This document shows, piece by piece, positions 35,901-44,011 of a stretch of 64,000 bases of DNA (positions are counted from its first letter, which is position 1; each line of letters starts with the position of its first letter). Source of the stretch: JAAXIE01 sp965204245 (GTDB lineage Bacteria; Chloroflexota; Dehalococcoidia; Lucifugimonadales; JAAXIE01); assembly GCA_965204245.1 (NCBI GenBank), contig CBDBED010000002.1:62001-126000 (forward strand), given 5' to 3'. Made by a program: the position numbers and the translations under genes. The notes beneath the pieces were generated by a model that saw only the letters and a list, made by a program, of their open reading frames with translations, ran no database searches and was not told the origin of the DNA.

Positions 35901-36483
35901 ACTGCCGCAGGGATGTGAAAACCATGTCGAATCCCCTGCCGTCGTCCCCCGCCCCCGCTTGTACGGTGGTCAGCCAGTGCCAAGCTCCCAACAACGCGGC
36001 TGGCATTTCGCTCAAGGCTTTCTGCTGGTCAATGAAGAGGCCTAACGCCAGTCGGGCATCCAGTTCAGGGTCGCTCTTCCGCTCCCGTTTAAGCTGCCCG
36101 TCTTGATAATGCTTGACCAAGTGATGATAGGGATTCCGGGGGAAAGCCAAAGGATTCAGCCAGAGCGTATCCACCCGTGGTAGATGCAACAGCTTCAGTT
36201 GAGGATTGCTGGCCTGCAGATGGGGCAAATCATGGAGGATGATGTTGTGCCCCAGCAAAAAGTCCGCTTCTTCGGCAAGCTTGTCCAGCTTGCCCAAAGT
36301 CATACTCAGTCCCTCACGGCCCTTTGGAAAGACCAATGACTGGCCCGTATCCAGGCATACGCCCGCGAGAGCCCGGATTCGACGGTCCCGGTTAAGCTCG
36401 ATATCCAAGGAGAGGCAGCGGCATAACAGACCACTCCCCTCTTCAGGTGATGTATGTCCGGTAGAGTCTTTCCCGATGTCCAT
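32860..36483 (-). CDS. DEDD exonuclease-RecQ helicase with the start of a UvrD domain (fragment 1 of 3)
   Basis: A 1207-residue frame. Residues 20-150 look like a DEDD 3'-5' exonuclease: LSLDIEL (D27, E29), GHNIILHD (N80, D85) and SDPELDARLAL (D138/D142 region). A small cysteine cluster follows (C273, C278, C281). Residues 320-700 are a RecQ-type helicase: Walker A PTGAGKS 331-337, DEAH 434-437, then YCATRRQAEEVAQFLQ and QEAGRAGRD. Residue 1128 onward starts a UvrD helicase (GPGSGKT). RQC and HRDC domains are not seen. The frame then breaks in a G6 run. The intact gene would code for about 1,700 residues, from 36483 to 31259. Confidence 0.85.
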   Translation of the reverse strand: MDIGKDSTGHTSPEEGSGLLCRCLSLDIELNRDRRIRALAGVCLDTGQSLVFPKGREGLSMTLGKLDKLAEEADFLLGHNIILHDLPHLQASNPQLKLLHLPRVDTLWLNPLAFPRNPYHHLVKHYQDGQLKRERKSDPELDARLALGLFIDQQKALSEMPAALLGAWHWLTTVQAGAGDDGRGFDMVFTSLRQSSRPSDAEASDGIHTLLDGKSCRTQAHEALAEAARDGWPLAYALAWLSVSGGNSVMPPWVRHQFPGAGALVHKLRDMACTDGSCEWCRERHDAKKELTRWFGFDEFRPEPEDEDGQPMQKAIIEAAMAGENVLGVMPTGAGKSLCYQIPALSRYDKTGALTVVISPLAALMEDQVKGLEAKGVGSCVTINGLLSMPERADALDRVRLGDAGILIISPEQLRSVSVRRILAQREIGAWVLDEAHCLSKWGHDFRPDYRYVGRFIRERAGEERVPPVLCLTATAKPDVIAEIVDYFRTELDVELKVFFGGAHRTNLDFIVVQTSSAQKLADIHQVLTADLPGDGTGGAIVYCATRRQAEEVAQFLQESGMEANYFHAGLSPETKKNVQQSFINGSLRVIVATNAFGMGIDKPDVRLVVHADVPGSLENYLQEAGRAGRDQQAARCVLLYTQDDVERQFGMSARSRLTRREIQAVLKALRNLDKKNRSHGKDNPEGEVVATPGEILREDADAEFERDSVTDDTRVRTSVAWLEEAELLTREENRVRVFPSSLRVGSVEEARGKLQKAGISNDYRDRLLSICEAMVQADPDEGISTDELMAASGLSPEGVRAALHDLEQLGIASNDTALTAFVHAGVQRSSRQRFQEASDLEQGLIGLLRETCPDMQKGDTSTLHLRLASQRLKDEGHGYALPERLRRIVRSIAADGRGEGGGGGSLGVRERDREAMQIALQREWSALEKTAELRRAAASRLVDHLLENLPPGSHGADLLAETTLGKLLATVKSDMVLANEVRDPAKLMDRALLWLHEQEVIRLNKGLTVFRPAMTIRLKPERRGFANTDFASLKIHYDEQIRQIHVMAEYVRLALIAIADALRLVVDYFRFDEDEFLRRWMPDRDTELSRQTTPESWQAIVESLRNPLQRRIVADEREQANVLVLAGPGSGKTRVLVHRIAYLIRVKRENPRGIIALAYNRHAAVEIRRRLTELIGDDARGVTVLTCHALAMRLVGGQFLGARQSP

Positions 36484-36504
36484 CCCGGTGCAAGTCTTGC
36501 AGGA

Positions 36505-37302
36505 CTACAGCGCAGGCGATGCCCCGCCATCGAGGTTCAGAGCCACCCCGTTCACAAAGCTGGAACGGGCCGAAGCCATAAACGCGATTACATCCCCCGC
36601 CTCTTCAGGCTCGCCCACGCGCCCCAACGGGATGTTCTGGTTCCGTGCCCCTCGTGCCCAGACATCTTCCAGTGTCAGGTTGGGGTCGTCGCCCTTCAAA
36701 CGCTCGTACCGTCGCTCCATCTGTCCGCTCTTGATGAGACCGATGCAGATGGAGTTGACCGTGATGTTGTCCTTGCCCAGGTCCTTGGACAACGCCTTGG
36801 TTATTGCGTTGCCCGCCGCCCGGGACGCCGCCGTCGGCATCGAACTCGCTCCCGGCGTCTTGGAGCCGATGTTGGTCACATTGATGATCCGCCCGCCACC
36901 AGCATTCCTCAGGTGCGGTATCGCCAGACGGGAGAACCGTATGGAGGCCCACACCTTAAGGTCTAAGTCTGCCTCCCACTGCTCGTCGCTGATCTCTTCA
37001 AAAGGCATCGCAGCCGAGGAGCCAGCGTTGTTCACCAGTATGTCCAGCTTGCCGAAATGGTCCACCGTCGACTGCACCGTCCGCTCGATGTCTTCGGCCT
37101 TGGTGACGTCAGCTTGGATCGGAAGCACCTGCGCCCCCGTCTTCTCCCGGACCTCCAAGGCCGCCTCCTCCAGCACCTCGCCACGGCGGGCACAGATCGC
37201 CACATGCGCCCCCTCCCGGCCCATACTGATGGCCGATGCCCGTCCAATGCCATAGCTTCCGCCCGTAATCAGGGCTACCTTTCCGGTCAGTCCCAAGTCC
37301 AT
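36505..37302 (-). CDS. SDR-fold protein lacking the catalytic Tyr-Lys pair
   Basis: A 265-residue SDR. The dinucleotide motif TGGSYGIGRA and NNAG are normal, but where YxxxK is expected the sequence reads TAASRAAGNAITKAL, so Tyr is Thr and Lys is Arg. Start ATG 37302 has GGAGGAG upstream. It may be a divergent oxidoreductase, use another residue, or have a non-catalytic role. It lies 22 bp upstream of the helicase gene and downstream of nnr on the same strand. Confidence 0.82.
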   Translation of the reverse strand: MDLGLTGKVALITGGSYGIGRASAISMGREGAHVAICARRGEVLEEAALEVREKTGAQVLPIQADVTKAEDIERTVQSTVDHFGKLDILVNNAGSSAAMPFEEISDEQWEADLDLKVWASIRFSRLAIPHLRNAGGGRIINVTNIGSKTPGASSMPTAASRAAGNAITKALSKDLGKDNITVNSICIGLIKSGQMERRYERLKGDDPNLTLEDVWARGARNQNIPLGRVGEPEEAGDVIAFMASARSSFVNGVALNLDGGASPAL

Positions 37303-37351
37303 GACGCAGACTCCTCCTACGGATTCCATAATCCGTTACATAATTGACGGC

Positions 37352-37357
37352 ATTATA
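37352..37357 (-). promoter_or_regulatory. Possible -10 box for the atypical SDR gene
   Basis: A perfect TATAAT on the minus strand lies about 50 bp before the start codon. No good -35 hexamer is found 16-18 bp upstream, so this is tentative. Confidence 0.3.
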
Positions 37358-37360
37358 CAC

Positions 37361-38947
37361 CTAGGAAGCCGGTATCGCGGCCTCCGCCTTCAGCTCTCGC
37401 ATCAGCACCGGCAGCTTCGGCAGCAGGTCCGACGCAAGGGCCCCGCTCTCTCCCAACTCCTCCCTCACCCGCTCCCCCGCCATCCCATGCAGGTACACCC
37501 CGGCAACGGCAGCATCCACGGGACTCACTCCCTGTGCCAGCAGGCCAACGATGATGCCCGACAGCACGTCCCCCGTCCCCCCTGACGCCAATCCCGGGTT
37601 GGAGAACGGGCTGACCCAGCAGCGTCCGTCCTCCGACGCCACCACCGTGTGGGCCCCTTTCAACACCACCGTCGCTGCCCACTCCCCGGCATGCTCCCGC
37701 GCCACATCCACCCGCCGCCCTTGCACTTCCGCCGTCGACAAGCCCGTCAGCGTGGCCATCTCCCCCGGATGAGGCGTCAGCACCAAGGGTTGCGAGCGCC
37801 CCTGCCACCAGTCCCCGACAGACGAGAGATTGTTCAAGCCATCGGCATCTATCAGCAACGGAATCCCCTGTGCATCCGTGGCCATCAGCAACTCGCCCGC
37901 CAACTCCGCCCCCCCGTCACTCCGTCCCATCCCGCAACCCAAGGCGATGGCGTCATAGCGCCCCAGCACCCCGCGGCAGGCATCGGCCGCCGTAGCAGAC
38001 AACCGCCCCTCATCATCTTCCGGCAACGGCAGGTGGATGACCTCGCTCAGCTTTGAGGCCAGCATCGGCTGCAGGCTCCCCGGCGCCGCCACCGTCACCA
38101 GTCCCGGCCCCACCCGCGACGCCGCTTGCGAGGCAAGATAGGCTGCCCCCACGAAGTGTCGCGAGCCAGCCATCACAAGAGCATGCCCAAACGTCCCCTT
38201 GTGGGAGTCCAACGGCCGCCGAGGCAAACAACGGCCCGCGGTCCGCGCCGTCATCAATTCCAGCATAAGCTCCCCAGCCATCCCCTCCACTACCTCTTCC
38301 GGGATGCCGATGTCCAGCACCTCCAATCTCCCCACCCTCTCAGCACCCGGAAACCGGAACTGTCCCACCTTGGGGAACCCCAAGGCAGCAGTCACGTTCG
38401 CTTGTGGACAAGCCGCATCCACTTGCCCGGTATCGGCGTCCAAGCCCGAAGGCAAATCCAGTGCCAGCACCCGCAGAGACTCCCCCCGCGCACGCACGTC
38501 CCGCAGCACCCCCATCGCGCCCCTCAACAGCCCGTCCATCGGGCGCGCCCGTCCCGTCCCAAGTACCGCGTCGATTACCAACCCGCAACCAGCTAGGTCA
38601 TAGCCCAACTGCGGCAAGTCGGTCTCGTCGATGACGTCGTAGAGGGATATCCCCTCGTGCAGGGCAAGATCCCTCTTGGGATCCCTCTGCAGGCGTCGCC
38701 CCAGAACATGCACGGACACCCGCGCTCCCCATCTTTGCAGGTGCCTCGCAGCCACGAATCCGTCGGCCCCGTTGTTGCCCGGCCCTGCCAGAACGACCAC
38801 CCTCTGCCCCGCTGCTTGGCCCAAAAGCGAAACCGCGCACCGCGCCACGGCCAGACCCGCCTTCTCCATCAGGTCGTCGAGGCTGACCCCCAGCGGCACA
38901 CATGCCTGCTCCAAGCGCCTCATCTGGTCGGCAGTGACTATCTTCAT
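37361..38947 (-). CDS. nnr: Bifunctional NAD(P)H-hydrate repair enzyme Nnr
   Basis: A 528-residue fusion. The N-terminal YjeF_N epimerase domain (VVVLAGPGNNGADGFVAARHL near 55-75) interconverts R and S hydrates; the C-terminal ADP-dependent dehydratase domain ends with FSNPGLASGGTGDVLSGI, the ribokinase-like catalytic block. It repairs damaged NAD(P)H. ATG 38947 (MKIVTADQMR) is the standard start; the open frame runs 33 codons further upstream through a short repeat of GTTCATCGCCCG-like units. It follows acpS, a common bacterial pairing. Confidence 0.93.
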   Translation of the reverse strand: MKIVTADQMRRLEQACVPLGVSLDDLMEKAGLAVARCAVSLLGQAAGQRVVVLAGPGNNGADGFVAARHLQRWGARVSVHVLGRRLQRDPKRDLALHEGISLYDVIDETDLPQLGYDLAGCGLVIDAVLGTGRARPMDGLLRGAMGVLRDVRARGESLRVLALDLPSGLDADTGQVDAACPQANVTAALGFPKVGQFRFPGAERVGRLEVLDIGIPEEVVEGMAGELMLELMTARTAGRCLPRRPLDSHKGTFGHALVMAGSRHFVGAAYLASQAASRVGPGLVTVAAPGSLQPMLASKLSEVIHLPLPEDDEGRLSATAADACRGVLGRYDAIALGCGMGRSDGGAELAGELLMATDAQGIPLLIDADGLNNLSSVGDWWQGRSQPLVLTPHPGEMATLTGLSTAEVQGRRVDVAREHAGEWAATVVLKGAHTVVASEDGRCWVSPFSNPGLASGGTGDVLSGIIVGLLAQGVSPVDAAVAGVYLHGMAGERVREELGESGALASDLLPKLPVLMRELKAEAAIPAS

Positions 38948-39002
38948 GCCGGGATGTTCATCGCCCGCGTGTTGATCGCCCGGACGTTCATCGGCAAAGC
39001 CC

Positions 39003-39377
39003 CTATTCCTGTGGCTCCGAATGGCCCACCACCATGGCCACCGCATTCCCCTTGGTATGGGACATGCTGAGGGCCAGACCGGCCAGCCCCAATGACTCGA
39101 AGCGCTTCAGTGCCCGGCCCGTAAGACGTATCGACGGCGCCCCGCTCCTAGCCCTCACCACCTCGATGTCCTTCCAGCTAACGCCACGCACACCCGTCCC
39201 CAGTGCCTTCATGGTGGCTTCTTTCGCCGCAAACCGCGCCGCCAGGTTCGGCGCGCGTCCCCGGCAATAGGCCTGCTCGCCCTCGGTGAAAATGCGGTCC
39301 AGAAAGCGCTGTCCCCAGCGGTCCAGCACTTGCTGCACCCGTTCCACCTCAATGATGTCCACTCCGGTGGTAAGCAT
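39003..39377 (-). CDS. acpS: Holo-[acyl-carrier-protein] synthase
   Basis: A 124-residue phosphopantetheinyl transferase with GVDIIEVERV (about 5-14, the magnesium-binding Asp) and RFAAKEATMKALG (about 48-60, the catalytic Glu/Lys). It transfers 4'-phosphopantetheine from CoA to the acyl carrier protein for fatty acid synthesis. ATG 39377 is chosen because MLTTGVDII matches the family; an ATG five codons upstream is also in frame. Confidence 0.93.
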   Translation of the reverse strand: MLTTGVDIIEVERVQQVLDRWGQRFLDRIFTEGEQAYCRGRAPNLAARFAAKEATMKALGTGVRGVSWKDIEVVRARSGAPSIRLTGRALKRFESLGLAGLALSMSHTKGNAVAMVVGHSEPQE

Positions 39378-39450
39378 AAAGCGTGACCGCACCCCAAGAA
39401 GTGTGTGACTGCATCAAGAAGTTCTGGCAATGCCACCCTGAGCAGACCGT

Positions 39451-39873
39451 CTACTGCCCTTGGGTGAAGTTCACCTGCCAGTTGATCCCGAACTTGTCCG
39501 TGAGGCTCCCGAAATACGCCCCCCAGAACATATCCTGCATGGGGAAGGAGACCGACCCGCCTTGGGACAGCTCTCCAAAGATGCGGTCAGCCTCCTCCCG
39601 GCTCTCAGGGCTGACCGCCAGGGAGAAGTTATTGCCCACGGTGGGTGGCGGCGCGAACTGGGACGGGATGTCGCTGCCCATCAGCACTGCCGACCCTATT
39701 GGAAAAGAGACGTGCATGATGCCGTCCTTTTCCTCTTCAGCCACCGCAAATTCAGAAGGAGCATCCCTGAAGGTCTGTATGACTGAGAACTCACCGCCTA
39801 ACACTGATCGATAGAACTCGAACGCCTCGCGACAGTTTCCGTTGAAAGCCAGGTAGGTGTTCAGAGTCGACAA
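39451..39873 (-). CDS. PhnB-like VOC-fold protein
   Basis: A 140-residue protein of the PhnB/3-demethylubiquinone-like branch of the glyoxalase superfamily: TYLAFNGNCREAFEFYRSVLGGEF at the N-terminus, HVSFPIGSAVLMGSD in the middle and MFWGAYFGSLTDKFGINWQVNF at the end. Such proteins bind a metal or small ligand; few have a known reaction. It is a single gene on the minus strand, divergent from folD. Confidence 0.85.
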   Translation of the reverse strand: MSTLNTYLAFNGNCREAFEFYRSVLGGEFSVIQTFRDAPSEFAVAEEEKDGIMHVSFPIGSAVLMGSDIPSQFAPPPTVGNNFSLAVSPESREEADRIFGELSQGGSVSFPMQDMFWGAYFGSLTDKFGINWQVNFTQGQ

Positions 39874-39952
39874 GTATCACCTGCATCAAGGCCAGTGTAT
39901 GTAAGGCAGCTTATCAGCGCAGGCGGCCCTCTGCAATCTGCGTACCCTTCCT

Positions 39953-39981
39953 TTGAGCCATCTACACCCCCATGCTATCAT
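39953..39981 (+). promoter_or_regulatory. folD promoter
   Basis: TTGAGC (39953-39958) and TATCAT (39976-39981) are spaced by exactly 17 bp, about 40 bp before the folD start. Confidence 0.6.
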
Positions 39982-40021
39982 TCCCCTCAAGAGGATAGCG
40001 GAGAGAGGATAGAGGACTCCC

Positions 40022-40912
40022 GTGGCCAAACTGCTCGACGGTAACGAAGCATCCAAAACCCTGCGAGCGCAGGTAGCCCAAGGCGTGCTCGAAATGCAGC
40101 AGAAGCACGCCCTCACCCCCGGCCTCGCCGCCGTCTTGGTTGGCGACGACCCGGCCTCCGCCGTGTACGTTCGCAACAAGGAGCGCGCCTGCGCCGAGGT
40201 CGGCATCTTCAGCGAGGTCTTCCGTCTGCCCCAAGACACCTCGGAGGAGCAACTGCTGCACACGGTTGCCCTGTTGAACGCCGACGACAGGTTCCACGGC
40301 ATCCTCGTCCAGCTTCCCCTCCCCGACTCCATCGACCCCCTCCGCATCATCGAGTCCCTCGACCCCATGAAAGATGTGGACGGCATCCACCCCGCCAACC
40401 TCGGACGCCTAGTCGGTGGCGCCCCAAGGTTCGTCCCCTGCACCCCCGCTGGCGTCCAGCAACTCCTCCTTCACAACGGCTACGACCCCAGTGGCAAGAA
40501 CGTGGTCATCTGCGGTCGCAGCCAGATCGTCGGCCTCCCCCTCGCCCAACTCCTCATGCAGAAGCGGGAGGGCGCCAACGCCACTGTCACCGTATGCCAC
40601 ACCGGCACCCAAAACCTTCCCAGCATCACCCGCCAAGCCGATATCCTGATCGCCGCTATGGGGCGCGCGGGAGCCATTACCGCCGACATGGTCAGCCCAA
40701 ACAGCGTCATCGTCGATGTCGGCGTCAACCGCGTCCCCGACCCCGAAAGCAAGCGCGGCTACCGCCTTCAGGGTGACGTGGATTTCCCCACCGTTTCCGA
40801 AAAGGTCGAGGCCATATCCCCCGTGCCCGGCGGTGTCGGCCCCATGACCATCGCCATGCTCCTCGTCAACACCCTCACTGCCGCCCGCTACTCAGTCCAC
40901 GGCAGCGAGTAA
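40022..40912 (+). CDS. folD: Bifunctional methylene-THF dehydrogenase / methenyl-THF cyclohydrolase
   Basis: A 296-residue enzyme starting at GTG 40022. It shows YVRNKERACAEVGI with the catalytic Lys, GILVQLPLP, DVDGIHPANLGRL, the NADP loop GRSQIVGLPLAQLL and GGVGPMTIAMLLVNT. It interconverts 5,10-methylene- and 10-formyl-THF. With the 5-formyl-THF cyclo-ligase family gene near 24.4 kb it belongs to one-carbon folate metabolism. The next gene begins 38 bp on. Confidence 0.95.
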   Translation: MAKLLDGNEASKTLRAQVAQGVLEMQQKHALTPGLAAVLVGDDPASAVYVRNKERACAEVGIFSEVFRLPQDTSEEQLLHTVALLNADDRFHGILVQLPLPDSIDPLRIIESLDPMKDVDGIHPANLGRLVGGAPRFVPCTPAGVQQLLLHNGYDPSGKNVVICGRSQIVGLPLAQLLMQKREGANATVTVCHTGTQNLPSITRQADILIAAMGRAGAITADMVSPNSVIVDVGVNRVPDPESKRGYRLQGDVDFPTVSEKVEAISPVPGGVGPMTIAMLLVNTLTAARYSVHGSE

Positions 40913-40950
40913 GAACATAGCGAGTTGAGAACATAGCGAGTAATAGCATC

Positions 40951-41181
40951 ATGTTTGGCCTCGACGGCATAGCCAAGCTGCTCGTCATCCTCGGTTGCGC
41001 CATTGCCCTCTCAGGCGCCGCCCTCTGGCTGATGTCCCGGCTTCCCTTCCTCGGCAAGTTCCCCGGCGACATTCTCATCAGCAAGGGAAACTTCAACATC
41101 TTCATCCCCATCGTCACCATGATTATCATCAGTATCATCCTCACAATCGTCCTGAACCTCGTGGCCCGTGCCCTCCGCTAG
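40951..41181 (+). CDS. DUF2905-family small membrane protein
   Basis: A 76-residue protein with two membrane segments (about 7-29 and 48-72) and a short loop GKFPGDILISKGNFNIF between them; this loop is the DUF2905 signature. The function is unknown. It lies between folD and queA on the same strand, probably cotranscribed. Confidence 0.85.
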   Translation: MFGLDGIAKLLVILGCAIALSGAALWLMSRLPFLGKFPGDILISKGNFNIFIPIVTMIIISIILTIVLNLVARALR

Positions 41182-41207
41182 CTCCTGCGACCCTTCCTCC
41201 ACGCCTG

Positions 41208-41227
41208 CCCCGGACCCCGATCCGGGG
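41208..41227 (+). repeat. GC hairpin abutting the queA start codon
   Basis: CCCCGGA and TCCGGGG (7 bp) flank a six-base CCCCGA loop and end directly before the queA ATG, so the ribosome site is inside the hairpin. The 13-mer GGACCCCGATCCG within it recurs at 44495-44507. Confidence 0.5.
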
Positions 41228-42262
41228 ATGCTGACCAGCGATTTCGATTACCACCTCCCCCAGCGCCTCATCGCCCAGTCCCCCGCCCAGCCAAGGGACT
41301 CCTCCCGTTTGCTAGTCCTGAGCCGTGATTCCGGCGCAATCCAGCACAGCCGCTTCCGCCATCTCCCGGACCACCTCCGCCAAGGCGACCTCCTCGTGAT
41401 GAACGACAGCCGCGTCATCCCTGCCCGCCTGCTCGGTCGCCGCGCCACTACCGGCGGCAAGGTGGAACTGATGCTCCTCCATCGCCTGCCTCACAACTCT
41501 TGGAAAGCCCTCGGTCGCCCTGCCAGGGCCCTGCAGCCCGGCGCAACCGTCATCATCCAAAGCGCCACTGGAGACGCTGGCGAGGCCAGAGTCTTGGAAC
41601 GCTGGGACGACGGCACCTGCGCCGTCGAGCTTGACCCTGAAGAAACGGTCCTATCCGCCGGACACACCCCGCTCCCTCCCTACATCCACCAACTGCCCGC
41701 CGACCCCAACGACTACCAGACAATCTACGCGCGAAACGACGGCAGCGCCGCCGCTCCCACCGCCGGCCTCCACTTCACCGATGCCCTGCTACAGGGCCTG
41801 ACGCAAAAAGGGGTCCGCCTGACCTGGGTCACCCTCCACGTCGGCGCCGACACCTTCCGGCCCGTCAGCGAGGATGCCCCTCAAGCCCACAAGCTTCACG
41901 GTGAGTACTTCCAGCTTTCCCCGGAAACCGCCGACGCTCTCAACGCCGCCCGCAGCGAGGGACGCCGCATCATCGGCGTAGGCACCACCTCAACGCGAGT
42001 GCTGGAGCAGGTAGCCCAGTCCGCAGGCAAGGACGCCAGCCCCGTCCAGCCAACCGAGGGCTGGGCCAACATCTACATCCTCCCCGGCCACCAGTTCCAA
42101 CTCACCGACGCCATGATTACCAACTTCCACCTCCCCCGCACCACCCTCCTCATGATGATTTCCGCCTTCGCCAGCCGCGACCTCGTCCTCCAAGCCTACG
42201 CCGAAGCCATCGCCCAAGAATACCGCTTCTACTCCTTCGGCGACGCCATGCTCATCCTCTAG
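41228..42262 (+). CDS. queA: S-adenosylmethionine:tRNA ribosyltransferase-isomerase
   Basis: A 344-residue enzyme of queuosine synthesis that moves the ribosyl of SAM to preQ1-modified tRNA. It contains DFDYHLPQRLIAQSP at the start, GDLLVMNDSRVIPARL (about 53-68), AAPTAGLHFT and the C-terminal HLPRTTLLMMISAFA. An in-frame GTG at 41168 would add 20 residues rich in Pro and Ser; ATG 41228 fits the family. The other queuosine genes are not in the window. Confidence 0.94.
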   Translation: MLTSDFDYHLPQRLIAQSPAQPRDSSRLLVLSRDSGAIQHSRFRHLPDHLRQGDLLVMNDSRVIPARLLGRRATTGGKVELMLLHRLPHNSWKALGRPARALQPGATVIIQSATGDAGEARVLERWDDGTCAVELDPEETVLSAGHTPLPPYIHQLPADPNDYQTIYARNDGSAAAPTAGLHFTDALLQGLTQKGVRLTWVTLHVGADTFRPVSEDAPQAHKLHGEYFQLSPETADALNAARSEGRRIIGVGTTSTRVLEQVAQSAGKDASPVQPTEGWANIYILPGHQFQLTDAMITNFHLPRTTLLMMISAFASRDLVLQAYAEAIAQEYRFYSFGDAMLIL

Positions 42263-42332
42263 TCGCCAACCAAACTCCAGCAACCGGCCCGGGCCATCTA
42301 CGACCATCACAACAAGCATGGGAGGTGACGCT

Positions 42333-43934
42333 ATGAAATCGCTGTATGGCATTCTGCTATGTCTGTTGCTCATGGCCCTGACTGCTTGCGAAGGCGCCTT
42401 GACCGAGGAGCAGCCAGCGGTGGAGACCTCCAATCCCGTCACGGCGGCGACATCTACGCCGGTACCCATCCGTCCCGTCACGACGGCGACACCTGCGACA
42501 CCTACGCCGATGCCCGCCGGTGTCGCGATTGACCCGGCCAGTCTATACCCGGAGTCGCTGGAGCAGATGCTTTTCCGCGCCGACGTGGTCGTGCGGGCTT
42601 CGCTGGACTCCATTACGGCGACGACGGAAACCATCTCGGCAGACAATACCACCACCTACCGGCCCATCCATGACCTGTCGTTCACCGTCCACGAATACAT
42701 CAAGGGCAGTGGGGCCAACACTATCCGCGTGGTGGTGAGGCCCCGCCAGTTCGGTGGTGTGCGGTATCCTGAACCCTTGCCGTGGTTCGCCACCACCGAG
42801 GACGCGCAGCGCATTGCCGACGTATGGATGGTGAACCGCAACGCGAGTTGGGACGACCGCCAAGCCTTGCTCTACCTGATCCCCGACACGAAAGAATGGT
42901 ACAGCGACTCGTATGACGTGCCCAACGTCACACCCGCCCCCGCTGCCTACGCCTTCCCCGTTTGGGACAGCAGGGATCAACCCGTATGGGACTACACCAT
43001 CGACACGGTGCGCCGGGTGTGGTTGCCAGCCAATAGCGCCACCGTTCCCAGCGACCCCGACGATATCGAGTTCATAACCGACGGCGAGGAGACGCCCCAC
43101 CCCACAATCTCGCTGGAGGACTTCCGCGCCAGGAAGAACGCGCTGGACGCCATGTTGCGGGCGGGAGAGGGCATCGAGGGTTATGAGGGTTGCATACGGA
43201 GCAAGCTGCACTGGGAACAGGCAGTGCGTGAAAACCCCGACCATCCAATCTTCACCGAGACGGGCACGGCCGGTTCCGGCTTGGCTTCGGGGGCCGAGGT
43301 ATACCGCAGCACGGACGATGCCGCCGACTACCATCACTACTGGCTGAGCGGCCCGGATGCGAGCCTGTTCCAAGCCAAGCAATATGACGACGACACCGAT
43401 CCCAAGAACGGGTATTACGACACGCTGGAGACAGCCCGCCCGCTGCCCGCCGGAACATACAGCTTTCACCTCAACTTTCAACACTACGTCGACAAGCCAT
43501 GCAACTTCATGCCGACCGACCCCCCATGGGCGGACTGGACGGTGAATGTCGAGCTCCCAGCGGGCGTGTTGCACGAGTTGTTCTTTGACCCCGTCACAGA
43601 CGGCACAACGGTGGAGGCCGATGCAACGAACGGCGTGCTGGAACCCGCCACGTTCGCCGGTACTACCATCCAGCGCATCGCGTGGGAACCTCCTGCAACA
43701 GTGAAGATGGAGGTCACCCCGCATACCAGCATCGCGGACCACATTTTGGACTTCATCGCCTTCGATGGCTCGGTGCCTCTGTCGTTGGACGTTTCGGACG
43801 CAACGACGGATGCGACGAACAACACCCTAAGCTGGACGGTTGAGTCCCAGCCGTGGCAGGACGGCGACAAGCTAATGCTGCGCATCTATCTGCCCGCCCC
43901 GTCCGAGTCCCCCGCAGACCTTACCGGCCCGTAG
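42333..43934 (+). CDS. Large putative lipoprotein of unknown function
   Basis: A 533-residue exported protein. Residues 1-18 are a signal peptide with lipobox LTAC (C19 lipidated), behind a GGGAGGTGA ribosome site. A Thr/Pro/Ala-rich linker covers about 25-62, then comes a globular region. Asp- and Trp-rich stretches in the second half (for example about 320-420) suggest extracellular beta domains. No catalytic motif is recognised. It is likely a surface-anchored protein; function unknown. The DNA of the linker contains an imperfect duplication of ACGGCGACAYCTRCG. Confidence 0.75.
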   Translation: MKSLYGILLCLLLMALTACEGALTEEQPAVETSNPVTAATSTPVPIRPVTTATPATPTPMPAGVAIDPASLYPESLEQMLFRADVVVRASLDSITATTETISADNTTTYRPIHDLSFTVHEYIKGSGANTIRVVVRPRQFGGVRYPEPLPWFATTEDAQRIADVWMVNRNASWDDRQALLYLIPDTKEWYSDSYDVPNVTPAPAAYAFPVWDSRDQPVWDYTIDTVRRVWLPANSATVPSDPDDIEFITDGEETPHPTISLEDFRARKNALDAMLRAGEGIEGYEGCIRSKLHWEQAVRENPDHPIFTETGTAGSGLASGAEVYRSTDDAADYHHYWLSGPDASLFQAKQYDDDTDPKNGYYDTLETARPLPAGTYSFHLNFQHYVDKPCNFMPTDPPWADWTVNVELPAGVLHELFFDPVTDGTTVEADATNGVLEPATFAGTTIQRIAWEPPATVKMEVTPHTSIADHILDFIAFDGSVPLSLDVSDATTDATNNTLSWTVESQPWQDGDKLMLRIYLPAPSESPADLTGP

Positions 43935-44011
43935 GAGGCTGCTGCGCGTCTATGGTGGTTAAAGTCTGCCACGGACGCGGTCCGGGGATGGTCGTGACAC
44001 AAGCACCTTCC

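Noticed and set aside
42543..43742. Long open frame opposite the lipoprotein gene
   Set aside because: A 399-codon antisense shadow in GC-rich DNA; no ribosome site or domain, while the plus strand has a lipobox and strong ribosome site.
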